NCBI RefSeq assembly: GCF_937138205.1 | Contig: NZ_CAKZOT010000113.1 | Span: 1-64,000, forward strand | Direction: 5' to 3' | Source: an uncultured Rhodospira sp. | Lineage (GTDB): Bacteria; Pseudomonadota; Alphaproteobacteria; Rhodospirillales; Rhodospirillaceae | DNA length: 64,000 nt | Shown here: one piece after another, positions 1 to 7,511 of the stretch | How positions within the stretch are numbered: position 1 is the first letter of the stretch | Layout of the letters: every line of letters begins with the position of its first letter | Program-made: the position numbers and the translations under genes | The notes under the pieces: generated by a model | The model's input: only the letters and a program-made list of their open reading frames with translations | Database searches by the model: none | Told to the model about the DNA's origin: nothing

Positions 1-1
1 C

Positions 2-712
<711 letters not shown>

Positions 713-727
713 GGGGGTGTGGCCGAA

Positions 728-1027
728 TCACGCCGCGCGCGGGCGCACTGTGGCGGCGATGTCGGCGCCGGCCTCGATCCGGGCCTTTTCCAGCTCAAAG
801 TCGCGTTGCAGGTTGAGCCAGAACTCCGCTGTCGTGCCGAAATAGCGCGCGAGGCGCAGGGCCGTGTCCCCGGTGATGGCCCGCCGTTCGCCGATGATGG
901 CCTGCACGCGGCTGACCGGCACATGGATGTCCTTGGCCAGCCGGTAGGCCGACAGACCCAGCGGCGCCATGAACTCTTCCCGAAGCTGTTCACCCGGATG
1001 CACCGGTGGCAGGTCGCGTGGGGGCAT
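728..1027 (-). CDS. higA: HigA-family antitoxin
   Basis: Antitoxin of a HigBA type II module, expected to neutralise HigB and to repress the operon. The 99-residue protein has the family opening PPVHPGEQLREEF and a helix-turn-helix of XRE type at about residues 24-46, followed by the typical RYFGTTAEFWLNLQ segment. I chose the ATG at 1027, which gives MPPRDL; longer in-frame starts would run back into higB. It lies 13 bp after the toxin gene, in the toxin-first order typical of hig loci. The gene converges on the ABC ATPase gene. Confidence 0.88.
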   Translation of the reverse strand: MPPRDLPPVHPGEQLREEFMAPLGLSAYRLAKDIHVPVSRVQAIIGERRAITGDTALRLARYFGTTAEFWLNLQRDFELEKARIEAGADIAATVRPRAA

Positions 1028-1040
1028 GGGCTGTCTCCCG

Positions 1041-1322
1041 TCAATGGTAATCCACGATCTCGACCCGCTCGGCGCCGCCATCAACCCAGACGAAGCAGAT
1101 GCGCCACTGATCGTTGATGCGGATGCTGTGTTGGCCGGCACGCTCGCCCTTCAGGGCCTCCAGGCGGTTGCCGGGCGGCACGCTGAGATCGGTCAAGGCT
1201 CCGGCGGCGTGGATCTGGCGCAGCTTGCGTTGGGCGCCGCGCTGGATGTCGCTCGGCAGCTTTCGCGCGAACCGCCCGTGAAACAGCCGCTCCGTCTCTC
1301 GGTCGGCGAAGCTCTTGATCAT
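1041..1322 (-). CDS. higB: HigB/RelE-like toxin
   Basis: Putative ribosome-dependent mRNA endonuclease of the RelE/HigB superfamily, 93 residues. It begins MIKSFADRETERLF, typical of the group, and has the conserved centre GNRLEALKGER followed by SIRINDQWRICF and a C-terminal VEIVDYH. The Arg/Lys-rich core and terminal His fit the family's nuclease surface. It is upstream of and co-oriented with higA, consistent with one transcript. The operator to which HigA would bind is expected just right of position 1322, but I see no clear palindrome there. Confidence 0.88.
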   Translation of the reverse strand: MIKSFADRETERLFHGRFARKLPSDIQRGAQRKLRQIHAAGALTDLSVPPGNRLEALKGERAGQHSIRINDQWRICFVWVDGGAERVEIVDYH

Positions 1323-1364
1323 CGGGGCAGTATACCCGCGTCGCGGTCATGGGGGAAGGTGTTC

Positions 1365-1937
1365 ATGAGCGAAACCAGCCATATTCGCACTTTGAATGAT
1401 ATGCGGCGAAAAGCCCCGCTTCACTTTCTAAATCGTGCGCGCAACGCTCGCTTTTCGGCTTGGGTCATCAAAGATGCGCAGAGCAGGAGTCTGGCGGAAG
1501 CAATTGTTACCACGAGTTATGACGGCTCTCCTTCAATCGCGCTGCACGAAAGCTTCTTGCGGGAAGCGTGTGTTTCGCTTGAGCTTATCCTCAAAGCCGT
1601 TATTGCGCGAAAAATAGAGAAACAGGTCGTGAGAATTGATGCTGTACCGGCAACACACGATCTGACCTTGCTTTGGGATAAGGCCGAGCTACCGGGACTC
1701 AACAATGAAGATCAATTGACGCTCGTGATTGGCAGCAAGATATTATATTGGGTAGGCCGATACCCGGCTCCGAAAGACGACAGGTACTTTGACGAGAATA
1801 TAAAGAAAGAAGACGCCCTTCGAGATTACGAAAAGTTTGGTTCGATGAGACTTTATAGGCCACGGGATGTGACCTGGGAGCAGTTCGATAGACTGTTCCA
1901 GAGCGCCCTTTCTGACTTTATTGCCTACTATGACTAG
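1365..1937 (+). CDS. HEPN-like domain protein, function unknown
   Basis: A 190-residue protein, clearly poorer in G+C than its neighbours. Residues around 60-120 look like a HEPN helical bundle: a long helix with FLREACVSLELILKAVI, then a THDLTLLW turn and an ILYWVGRYPAPK segment similar to HEPN proteins of the abortive-infection and nucleotidyltransferase-associated kinds. I see no RX4-6H ribonuclease motif, so it may be a non-catalytic HEPN. The start at 1365 is chosen because it is the first ATG clear of higB; ATG 1398 is an alternative. It starts 42 bp from higB on the opposite strand and sits in an accessory stretch. Confidence 0.5.
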   Translation: MSETSHIRTLNDMRRKAPLHFLNRARNARFSAWVIKDAQSRSLAEAIVTTSYDGSPSIALHESFLREACVSLELILKAVIARKIEKQVVRIDAVPATHDLTLLWDKAELPGLNNEDQLTLVIGSKILYWVGRYPAPKDDRYFDENIKKEDALRDYEKFGSMRLYRPRDVTWEQFDRLFQSALSDFIAYYD

Positions 1938-2011
1938 GGCAGCCCCCGTCCGGCCGGATTGGCACGCGCCACTCTTGCGGTGGACGGGCGAGCCGAGCGG
2001 TTTGGCGCGGC

Positions 2012-2114
2012 GTCTCTGTGTCCTCCGTGTCTCCGTGGTGTTCCACCGCAACGTTGCAAGGACTCACCACAGAGACACAAAGACCACAGAGCGAGCGTCA
2101 CCCGGCCGGACCGG
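2012..2114. repeat. Inverted pair of a CACAGAGACAC-type dispersed repeat, in the gene-free stretch 1938-2278
   Basis: The left arm (about 2012-2038, read on the minus strand) gives CCACGGAGACACGGAGGACA; the right arm (2067-2114, plus strand) begins CCACAGAGACACAAAGACCA. A further copy of the right arm lies at 32617-32664, with 8 mismatches in 48 by my count. The remaining sequence between 1938 and 2278 is GC-rich and I see no gene in it. I recall this type of near-repeat from intergenic regions of several bacteria, but not what it does. Confidence 0.6.
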
Positions 2115-2278
2115 AGGCGGACCGCCGAAGCGTCGGGAGACCAAGCGCTGGGCGGCGTCGGTCCAATGGCGGGTTGCGCCCGAGGCGCGAACCCGCCGCA
2201 GCCCTATGGGCTCCAAGGGGCAATCGGCCAATGCTTGGCCCAGCCTATAGCGCGGCGCAGGCTCGGGCTCAGGCCGGT

Positions 2279-2611
2279 TCAGATTTTGACTAGCCAACTT
2301 TCAGCTGGTCTGTGTCCTTTTTCGACAGCAATCCTGTAGTACTCCGTAAGACCTGTTATGGCTTGATCAAGCGCATATGCAGGGCAGTCTGCAAATCGTC
2401 GACTTCCAACGTAAGGTGAAATTTGTTCCGGCGTATGAATTGCGTGAGAAATCCAGAATTTTGTAAAATTGCTGTCGAGGAATCGTCCAAGCTCTATTGT
2501 TATTATTTTATTCAATGATCCGACGCGGATCTCGTATGTCCCCATTGAGTGGTCTTTGCTCAATGTGGTCACAAATTCATTATCTAGAGCTCCATCGAGT
2601 GTATGCGGCAT
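2279..2611 (-). CDS. Hypothetical protein
   Basis: A 110-residue protein of moderate G+C and ordinary amino-acid composition, which makes coding likely in a stretch otherwise empty. I do not recognise the family. It starts MPHTLDGALDNEF and ends AESWLVKI, with no membrane segment or signal peptide. A central part (VGSLNKIITIELGRFLDSNF) looks like mixed alpha/beta. The ATG at 2611 is preferred because the upstream in-frame extension to 2698 has the GC-rich, low-complexity look of noncoding sequence and touches the neighbouring gene. It may belong with the nearby accessory genes. Confidence 0.5.
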   Translation of the reverse strand: MPHTLDGALDNEFVTTLSKDHSMGTYEIRVGSLNKIITIELGRFLDSNFTKFWISHAIHTPEQISPYVGSRRFADCPAYALDQAITGLTEYYRIAVEKGHRPAESWLVKI

Positions 2612-2694
2612 AGTCTCTGCTCCAAGCGTCTTACGGCGAGCGCCTGTTGTGTGATGCAAATAATGGGGGTGGAGTGGGGCGCGTGCATACCCCC

Positions 2695-2982
2695 TCAATA
2701 CCCATTACACGCGCACCCGGGCGGGCGGTGGCAGGTATAGGCGCGGTTGATGCAGGAATCGCCACACGCCTTGCCCTTGTGGCAGATCTTGCAACAGGCG
2801 CGGGCCGTCTCGAAACCAGGGCCGTCGGTCTCGATGGGTGTGGACAGGGCAGGGGCGGGGCTGGCGGTCGTCGTCAGGACGGGTGCCGGTGAAGCGTCAG
2901 TGGCCTGGGCGGGGCCGGCGCCCCCGGCCATCAGCAGGACAGCGAGGGCGACGATGGCGGTGGCGAAGCGGGCGCGGAGCAT
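2695..2982 (-). CDS. Small secreted cysteine-rich protein
   Basis: A 95-residue protein with an N-terminal signal peptide (charged start, hydrophobic stretch to about residue 25, cleavage near AQA), a Pro/Ala/Thr-rich linker, and a C-terminal module CCKICHKGKACGDSCI followed by a TCHRPPGCAC segment holding eight cysteines. I recall such CCKICxKGKACGDSCI modules in many small exported proteobacterial proteins of unknown role; they look like metal-binding or disulfide-rich knots. A Shine-Dalgarno GGAGG lies 7 bp before the ATG at 2982. The final residues are aromatic-capped (CACNGY). Confidence 0.78.
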   Translation of the reverse strand: MLRARFATAIVALAVLLMAGGAGPAQATDASPAPVLTTTASPAPALSTPIETDGPGFETARACCKICHKGKACGDSCINRAYTCHRPPGCACNGY

Positions 2983-3229
2983 GGCCGAAACCTCCTGGCG
3001 TGGACGGGTTCGGCTCTGAGACTATACCTGGAGGCGCAAAAGAGTCCGGGTGTAAGTTCGGCGCGCACTCGCCCATTCGGCCTACGGGTTTGATCCGGCG
3101 TCCTTTTTTTTCGGTGCGGCGCGGTGGAAGCTTCTACTGCCCGTGCCGGGAGGCAGTGAACCGCGTAAACCGGGTCCGCCATTGTTCAGACAACGCCAAC
3201 AGGAAAAAAGCAGTCCCGGGTCGCAGTGA

Positions 3230-3255
3230 GACTCATAGTCTGTAGACGGATAGGC
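3230..3255 (+). promoter_or_regulatory. Candidate C-box (controller-protein operator)
   Basis: GACTCATAGTC, spacer TGTA, then GACGGATAGGC, ending 22 bp before the controller gene's ATG at 3278. This matches the two-half-site layout of restriction-modification C-boxes (GACTnATAGTC, GTG-like spacer, a second weaker site). In characterised systems the upstream site activates and the second represses. Position, symmetry and the adjacent XRE gene all agree. Confidence 0.72.
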
Positions 3256-3277
3256 GTCGCCGCGACTTCTATTCCTC

Positions 3278-3511
3278 ATGGAAAGCGAAAACACTCCAGG
3301 TCGCGGAATTGTATCCATAGTCGCCGATAATATTCGAGCGAAGAGGGAGAGTATGGGCTTATCACAGGAAGAGTTGGCTGACCGGGCCGGTTATCACAGG
3401 ACGTATATTAGCTCAATTGAACGAGGGAAAAGAAATATATCGATAGTGACCTTGGAAAAAATATCTATTGCCCTTGGCGTCTCTGTGGTTGTCCTAGTCG
3501 AAAATGAGTAG
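3278..3511 (+). CDS. Restriction-modification controller protein (C protein, XRE family)
   Basis: A 77-residue single-domain helix-turn-helix protein (HTH at about residues 27-53, with SQEELADRAG and YISSIERGKRN). Small XRE proteins of this size overlapping a restriction gene are controller proteins that time endonuclease expression after the methylase. Its stop codon region overlaps the endonuclease start by 8 nt, so the two are probably translationally coupled. A C-box-like operator precedes it. The whole locus is AT-richer than the flanking chromosome, a sign of transfer. Confidence 0.85.
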   Translation: MESENTPGRGIVSIVADNIRAKRESMGLSQEELADRAGYHRTYISSIERGKRNISIVTLEKISIALGVSVVVLVENE

Positions 3512-4262
3512 ATATATGGGAAATGATATTGATGACATTAAGACCCCAAAAGACTCCCTGTCAGAGGAGATGCTATTGCTTTGCAATTCTGTAAAGTCAA
3601 AACGCCCGCGGACCGTCATAGACCACATACTGAAGCACGGCTTCATTACTACGGACGAATTGAATGATACTTATGGCTATGATCATCCGCCCCGCGCAAT
3701 CAGAGATGTAAGAGAAAACGGAATTCCGTTACAAACGCACCGCGTCGTCAGTCCAAAGACTGGACGAAAGATCGCAGCTTATACGTTTGGGGGTGTTGGT
3801 AATATTAGGCGAGGTAGAATTGGCGGTCGCAAAGCATTCTCAAAAAAGTTTAAAAAGCTACTCATTGAAAGGTATGGTGCAAGAGATGCGTTTACAGGAG
3901 AGCCTTTGGAGGAGAGATACTTGCAGATTGATCACAGGATACCATATCCAGTCGCTGGCGAAGAGCATACTGAGAACGTAAACCAGTACATGTTGATTGA
4001 TGCGACATCGCAAAGAGCAAAAAGCTGGTCATGTGAGCACTGTGAGAATTTCCTCTCATTTAGAGGCATAGAAAACTGCAAAAGTTGTTTCTGGGCTTTT
4101 CCGGAAAGCTATACTCATATCGCAATGAAACAGAAGAGGCGGGTTGATGTAGTTTGGGAGGGAAAGGAAACATGCCATTATGACGTTATTCTTGAACGAG
4201 CTAACAAAGAGAATGTCTCTATACAGGAATATATAAAACGCCTAGTTCAAAAGCAAATCTAG
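3504..4262 (+). CDS. HNH-type type II restriction endonuclease
   Basis: A 252-residue protein. Residues about 36-95 form a winged-helix-like domain (TVIDHILKHGFITTDELN). The catalytic HNH/beta-beta-alpha-metal region follows: DAFTGEPL (129-136), QIDHRIPY (141-148, His144 as likely general base), then NQYMLIDATSQRAKSW. Two CxxC pairs (177-180 and 192-195) probably bind structural zinc. The QIDHRIPY motif with nearby CxxC pairs resembles HNH restriction enzymes such as MnlI and Eco31I. It is downstream of the C protein and converges with the methylase, overlapping it by 21 nt. Recognition sequence cannot be deduced. Confidence 0.82.
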   Translation: MSRYMGNDIDDIKTPKDSLSEEMLLLCNSVKSKRPRTVIDHILKHGFITTDELNDTYGYDHPPRAIRDVRENGIPLQTHRVVSPKTGRKIAAYTFGGVGNIRRGRIGGRKAFSKKFKKLLIERYGARDAFTGEPLEERYLQIDHRIPYPVAGEEHTENVNQYMLIDATSQRAKSWSCEHCENFLSFRGIENCKSCFWAFPESYTHIAMKQKRRVDVVWEGKETCHYDVILERANKENVSIQEYIKRLVQKQI

Positions 4263-5171
4263 TTGATCTATCTTTTGTTTTTCTCCTAGAATGACCTTGC
4301 AATCAGAAACGTCAGGGCAAAGGTGTTTCGGAACGTATAGGCTTTCGATGGTCTCCAGTCTTTTGCCGTTTAGCGTTCCCTGTGAAGAGACGCCGGCGGA
4401 GATCAAGAAATGGGACACATCAACCTCCTCGCACAGAGGTGAACCATATTGTTTATCACCGGTGTGGCCATCATATGAAAGAACATATGGAACGTTTCTT
4501 TTGTTCAGCCAACGCAAGCAAGAAACGATGGCGTCTCGTTCAAGCTGCTTTGCGTAACGCTTATCGTGCCCATATGTCGTACCTTGGTATGGTGGGTCCA
4601 TGTAGACGAAATCACTATCCGAACAATCTGCAATACAATCGCGAAAATCACCGCAAAACAAGCTGACGCGTCCTTTTAGGAGACTGCTGGCAAAACTAAT
4701 GTTGGCTCTCATACGGGCAGGCTTCATGCCATGGCGTCTTCTATCTTGAGACTGCGAAAATTGTCCGTGTCTGTTAAAGCGAATTGCGTTCTTGACGCAT
4801 CGGGCAATAAGATAAAGCAAATCAACCGGATCGCCTTCCTCGTTGTAACGAGTGCGAATAGTATTAAAGTGTTCCGCTCCCTTCTCAAATTGCTCATGCC
4901 AGATCATTTCGTATTTGAGAGACGCCTCTTCTGGCTCGAGAATTATTGTTTTCCACAATTTAATAAGAGCGGGACATACGTCACCAATAACGTAATGTTC
5001 AGCCACATCGTGGTATGCTGAGTATAAGGTAACAGCAGCAGAGCCAGCAAAGGGTTCGTAGAAAGTCTCTATTCTACTTGGAAAAAACGAACAAATACGG
5101 GGCGCAAGGATTCGCTTGCTGCCCTGATAAGGAATTGGCTGAAAACGAAGTGGGGACGTGTTGAGTATCAT
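4242..5171 (-). CDS. DNA adenine methyltransferase (MT-D12/Dam family) of the restriction-modification system
   Basis: N6-adenine methylase that would protect host DNA from the adjacent endonuclease. From the ATG at 5171 it has 309 residues: motif X PYQGSKR (14-20), SAM-binding motif I YEPFAGSAAV (38-47), a central target-recognition part, and catalytic motif IV DPPY (192-195). An in-frame TTG at 5207 would add 12 residues; neither start has a convincing Shine-Dalgarno. The gene converges on the endonuclease gene and the two 3' ends overlap by 21 nt. Its low G+C matches the other genes of the system. Confidence 0.88.
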   Translation of the reverse strand: MILNTSPLRFQPIPYQGSKRILAPRICSFFPSRIETFYEPFAGSAAVTLYSAYHDVAEHYVIGDVCPALIKLWKTIILEPEEASLKYEMIWHEQFEKGAEHFNTIRTRYNEEGDPVDLLYLIARCVKNAIRFNRHGQFSQSQDRRRHGMKPARMRANISFASSLLKGRVSLFCGDFRDCIADCSDSDFVYMDPPYQGTTYGHDKRYAKQLERDAIVSCLRWLNKRNVPYVLSYDGHTGDKQYGSPLCEEVDVSHFLISAGVSSQGTLNGKRLETIESLYVPKHLCPDVSDCKVILGEKQKIDQLDLLLN

Positions 5172-5280
5172 AATCAAAATGGTACTGAGAGTCTGCGTCC
5201 GGGACAAGGGAAAAAACCAGCCTCGGCGGGTGACGCACCCACCCGTCGGGCCTGCCCCCCGGCCCTTCGCAATCGTGCCC

Positions 5281-5299
5281 GCTGTGACTAAGTCACAGC
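5281..5299. promoter_or_regulatory. Perfect 19-bp palindrome upstream of the UbiB-family gene
   Basis: GCTGTGACT, central A, AGTCACAGC. It lies in the gap between the divergent methylase and UbiB-like genes, 55 bp before the latter's ATG. It has no following T-run, so an operator is more likely than a terminator. The binding protein is unknown. Confidence 0.45.
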
Positions 5300-5353
5300 C
5301 TCAGGCCCCACCGGCGTCTACGATCACCGCCGACCGTTTCCAAAGGACCCCCC

Positions 5354-6676
5354 ATGCCCGAGCAGAAATCCGACTCCCGCGAACTGGCCGTGCCCAGCGG
5401 GCGGTTCACGCGCTTCGCCCGCTTCGGCGGGCTGGCCTCCAACATCGCCGGTTCCATGGTGCTGAGCGGCGCGCGCGAGATCGCCCGGGGCCGGCGCCCC
5501 GAGGCGCGCGCCCTGCTCATGACGCCGGAAAACGCCCGCCGGGTGGCCGACCAACTGGCCCACATGCGCGGCGCGGCCATGAAGGTGGGCCAGCTGATCT
5601 CGATGGACGCCGGCGACATGCTGCCACCGGAACTGGCCGAGATCATGGCCCGGCTGCGCGCCGACGCGCATTACATGCCGGGCAGCCAGCTCAAACGGGT
5701 CCTGAACGACAATTGGGGTGACGGCTGGCTGAAGCGGTTCGCCAAGTTCGATGGCCGCCCCATCGCCGCCGCCTCCATCGGGCAGGTGCACCGGGCGGTG
5801 ACGGCGGACGGGCGCGATCTGGCGATCAAGGTGCAGTATCCGGGCGTGCGGCGCAGCATCGACAGCGACGTCAACAACGTGGCCGCCTTGATGCGCGTGT
5901 CGGGCGTGATGCCGCGCGAGCTCGACATCGCGCCGATGCTGGCCGAGGCCAAGCGCGAGTTGCACGAGGAGGCCGACTACGAACGCGAGGGCCGGTATCT
6001 CACCCGCTTCGGTGACCTGCTGGCGGACGCGCCGGATTTTGTGGTTTCGACGCTGCACGCCGATCTGACCACCCGCAACGTTCTGGCCATGGACTACCTG
6101 GAGGGCGTGGCCATCGACTCCCTGACCGGCGCGCCGCAGGAGACGCGAGACCGGGTGATGACCCTGTTGCTCGGGCTGGTGTTCCGCGAGCTGTTCGAGT
6201 TTCAGGTGATGCAGACCGACCCGAACTTCGCCAACTACCGCTACCAGCCGGACACGGGCCGGGTGGTGCTGCTGGACTTCGGCGCCTCGCGCGATTTCCG
6301 GCCGGAGATGCCCGAGCAGTTCCGCCGGCTGGTGAAAGCCGGCCTGGACGGCGATCGCGCGGCGGTGCGCCGCGCGATCCTGGAGATCGGTTATTTCGCC
6401 GAGGAGACGGCGGCGCACCACCAGGAGCTGATGGTCGAGATGTTCGAGATGTCGATGGAGCCGCTGAAGCATCGCGGCGCCTTCGACTTCGGCCGCAACG
6501 ACCTCGCCCTGCGGATGCGCGACGTGGGCATGGCGCTGGGCGAGGACCGCGATTTCTGGCACATCCCGCCCATGGACACGCTGTTCATGCAACGCAAGTT
6601 CGGCGGCGTCTATCTGCTCGCCAGCCGGCTGAAGGCACGGGTCGACCTGGGCGCCATCATCGCGCGGTACCTTTAG
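5354..6676 (+). CDS. ABC1/UbiB-family atypical kinase-like protein
   Basis: A 440-residue member of the ABC1/ADCK/UbiB family, which acts in ubiquinone biosynthesis or lipid homeostasis. Diagnostic features are the KxGQ motif (KVGQ, 77-80), the Ala-rich nucleotide loop AAASIGQVH (138-146) in place of a Gly-rich loop, the VAIK-type Lys in AIKVQYPGV (about 159), QTDPNFANY (287-295) and the metal-binding DFG (308-310). It lacks the C-terminal membrane helices of E. coli UbiB, so it is closer to the COQ8-like soluble branch. No other ubi gene is adjacent, so a specific role in quinone synthesis is not established. Confidence 0.88.
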   Translation: MPEQKSDSRELAVPSGRFTRFARFGGLASNIAGSMVLSGAREIARGRRPEARALLMTPENARRVADQLAHMRGAAMKVGQLISMDAGDMLPPELAEIMARLRADAHYMPGSQLKRVLNDNWGDGWLKRFAKFDGRPIAAASIGQVHRAVTADGRDLAIKVQYPGVRRSIDSDVNNVAALMRVSGVMPRELDIAPMLAEAKRELHEEADYEREGRYLTRFGDLLADAPDFVVSTLHADLTTRNVLAMDYLEGVAIDSLTGAPQETRDRVMTLLLGLVFRELFEFQVMQTDPNFANYRYQPDTGRVVLLDFGASRDFRPEMPEQFRRLVKAGLDGDRAAVRRAILEIGYFAEETAAHHQELMVEMFEMSMEPLKHRGAFDFGRNDLALRMRDVGMALGEDRDFWHIPPMDTLFMQRKFGGVYLLASRLKARVDLGAIIARYL

Positions 6677-6813
6677 GCGGGCGCGGACCAGGCGCCGCCG
6701 CTCCGGCCCACGGATCAGCCCCGGTCAATCGATTCCCGTCAATGCATCGCCAGGCGGTTTCGGGGACAGTCCTGCATTCCCTCACCCAAAGGGTCATGCG
6801 AAAGGAGTCTCCC

Positions 6814-7362
6814 ATGTCTGTCTTGGATACCAAGGCGCGCTTCGGCGCCGTGTCCGTTTTCAACCACTGGACCCTCGCCGTGCTGACCATCGGTCTGCTG
6901 GCCACCGGCCTGCTGATCGCCGAGGTCCTGCCCGAGTCCGCGCGCGAAACGCTGATTCCGCTGCACAAGCAGGTTGGAATCGTGTCCGCGATCGTTCTGG
7001 TCTGGATGGCGCTGTGGCGCTGGACCCAGAAGACGCGCCCCGGGCCGGTCGCCGGCACCAGTGCCCCCGAGGCCATGGTGCGCAACGCCATGCACGCCCT
7101 GTTGCTGGTCGGCACGGCGCTGCTGTTCGTGTCGGGGATGATGATGTCCCTGCTGAGCGGACACGAGGTCAGCCTGCTCGGCCTGTACACCCTGGCGCCG
7201 ATCGCCGATGATCCGTCGCAGGCGGCGGTGCCGCACATGGTGCATACGTATGTCGGCTGGGCGATGGTCGTCGCCGTGCTGCTGCACGCGGCCGTGGGCG
7301 TCAAGCACCACCTGCTCGACAAGGACGAGACGTTTGTCCGGATGCTGGGCCGCGGCGCCTGA
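6814..7362 (+). CDS. Cytochrome b561-type membrane protein
   Basis: A 182-residue integral membrane protein of the bacterial cytochrome b561/CybB family, a dihaem electron-transfer protein of the inner membrane. Four hydrophobic segments are visible, with likely haem ligands in FNHW (His18), LHKQVG (about 50), and the pair of histidines in VHTYVGW and LLHAAVGVKHH. The start is taken at ATG 6814, preceded by GAAAGGAG at good distance. It probably takes electrons from the quinone pool or superoxide; the partner is unknown. Confidence 0.85.
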   Translation: MSVLDTKARFGAVSVFNHWTLAVLTIGLLATGLLIAEVLPESARETLIPLHKQVGIVSAIVLVWMALWRWTQKTRPGPVAGTSAPEAMVRNAMHALLLVGTALLFVSGMMMSLLSGHEVSLLGLYTLAPIADDPSQAAVPHMVHTYVGWAMVVAVLLHAAVGVKHHLLDKDETFVRMLGRGA

Positions 7363-7415
7363 TTGCGGCTGTCCGTGCGCGGTGGCGCAGCCCAGGCCGT
7401 TGCCACCGCGTGACA

Positions 7416-7444
7416 TTGACGGGGTCGGGACCGCTCCCTAGATT
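7416..7444 (+). promoter_or_regulatory. Candidate sigma-70 promoter of hrcA-grpE
   Basis: TTGACG, 17-bp spacer, TAGATT, about 67 bp before the hrcA ATG. The hexamers match the housekeeping consensus well for such GC-rich DNA. Confidence 0.5.
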
Positions 7445-7462
7445 TCGGCTCAACCCGAAATC
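7441..7462. promoter_or_regulatory. Inverted repeat overlapping the hrcA promoter
   Basis: GATTTCGG, loop CTCAAC, CCGAAATC: a perfect 8-bp inverted repeat starting inside the predicted -10 box and covering the likely transcription start. It is well placed for an operator or a 5' RNA hairpin. It is not the classical CIRCE element (TTAGCACTC-N9-GAGTGCTAA). Confidence 0.5.
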
Positions 7463-7511
7463 GGCGCCCCGTGCTTGGGGTTGCCCCTGAGCGAGGCAAC
7501 GACAACCCCCG

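Noticed and set aside
3090-3120. T-run after a GC stretch as a terminator of the cysteine-rich gene
   Set aside because: The tract lies upstream of that minus-strand gene and lacks a matching stem, so it cannot serve as its terminator.
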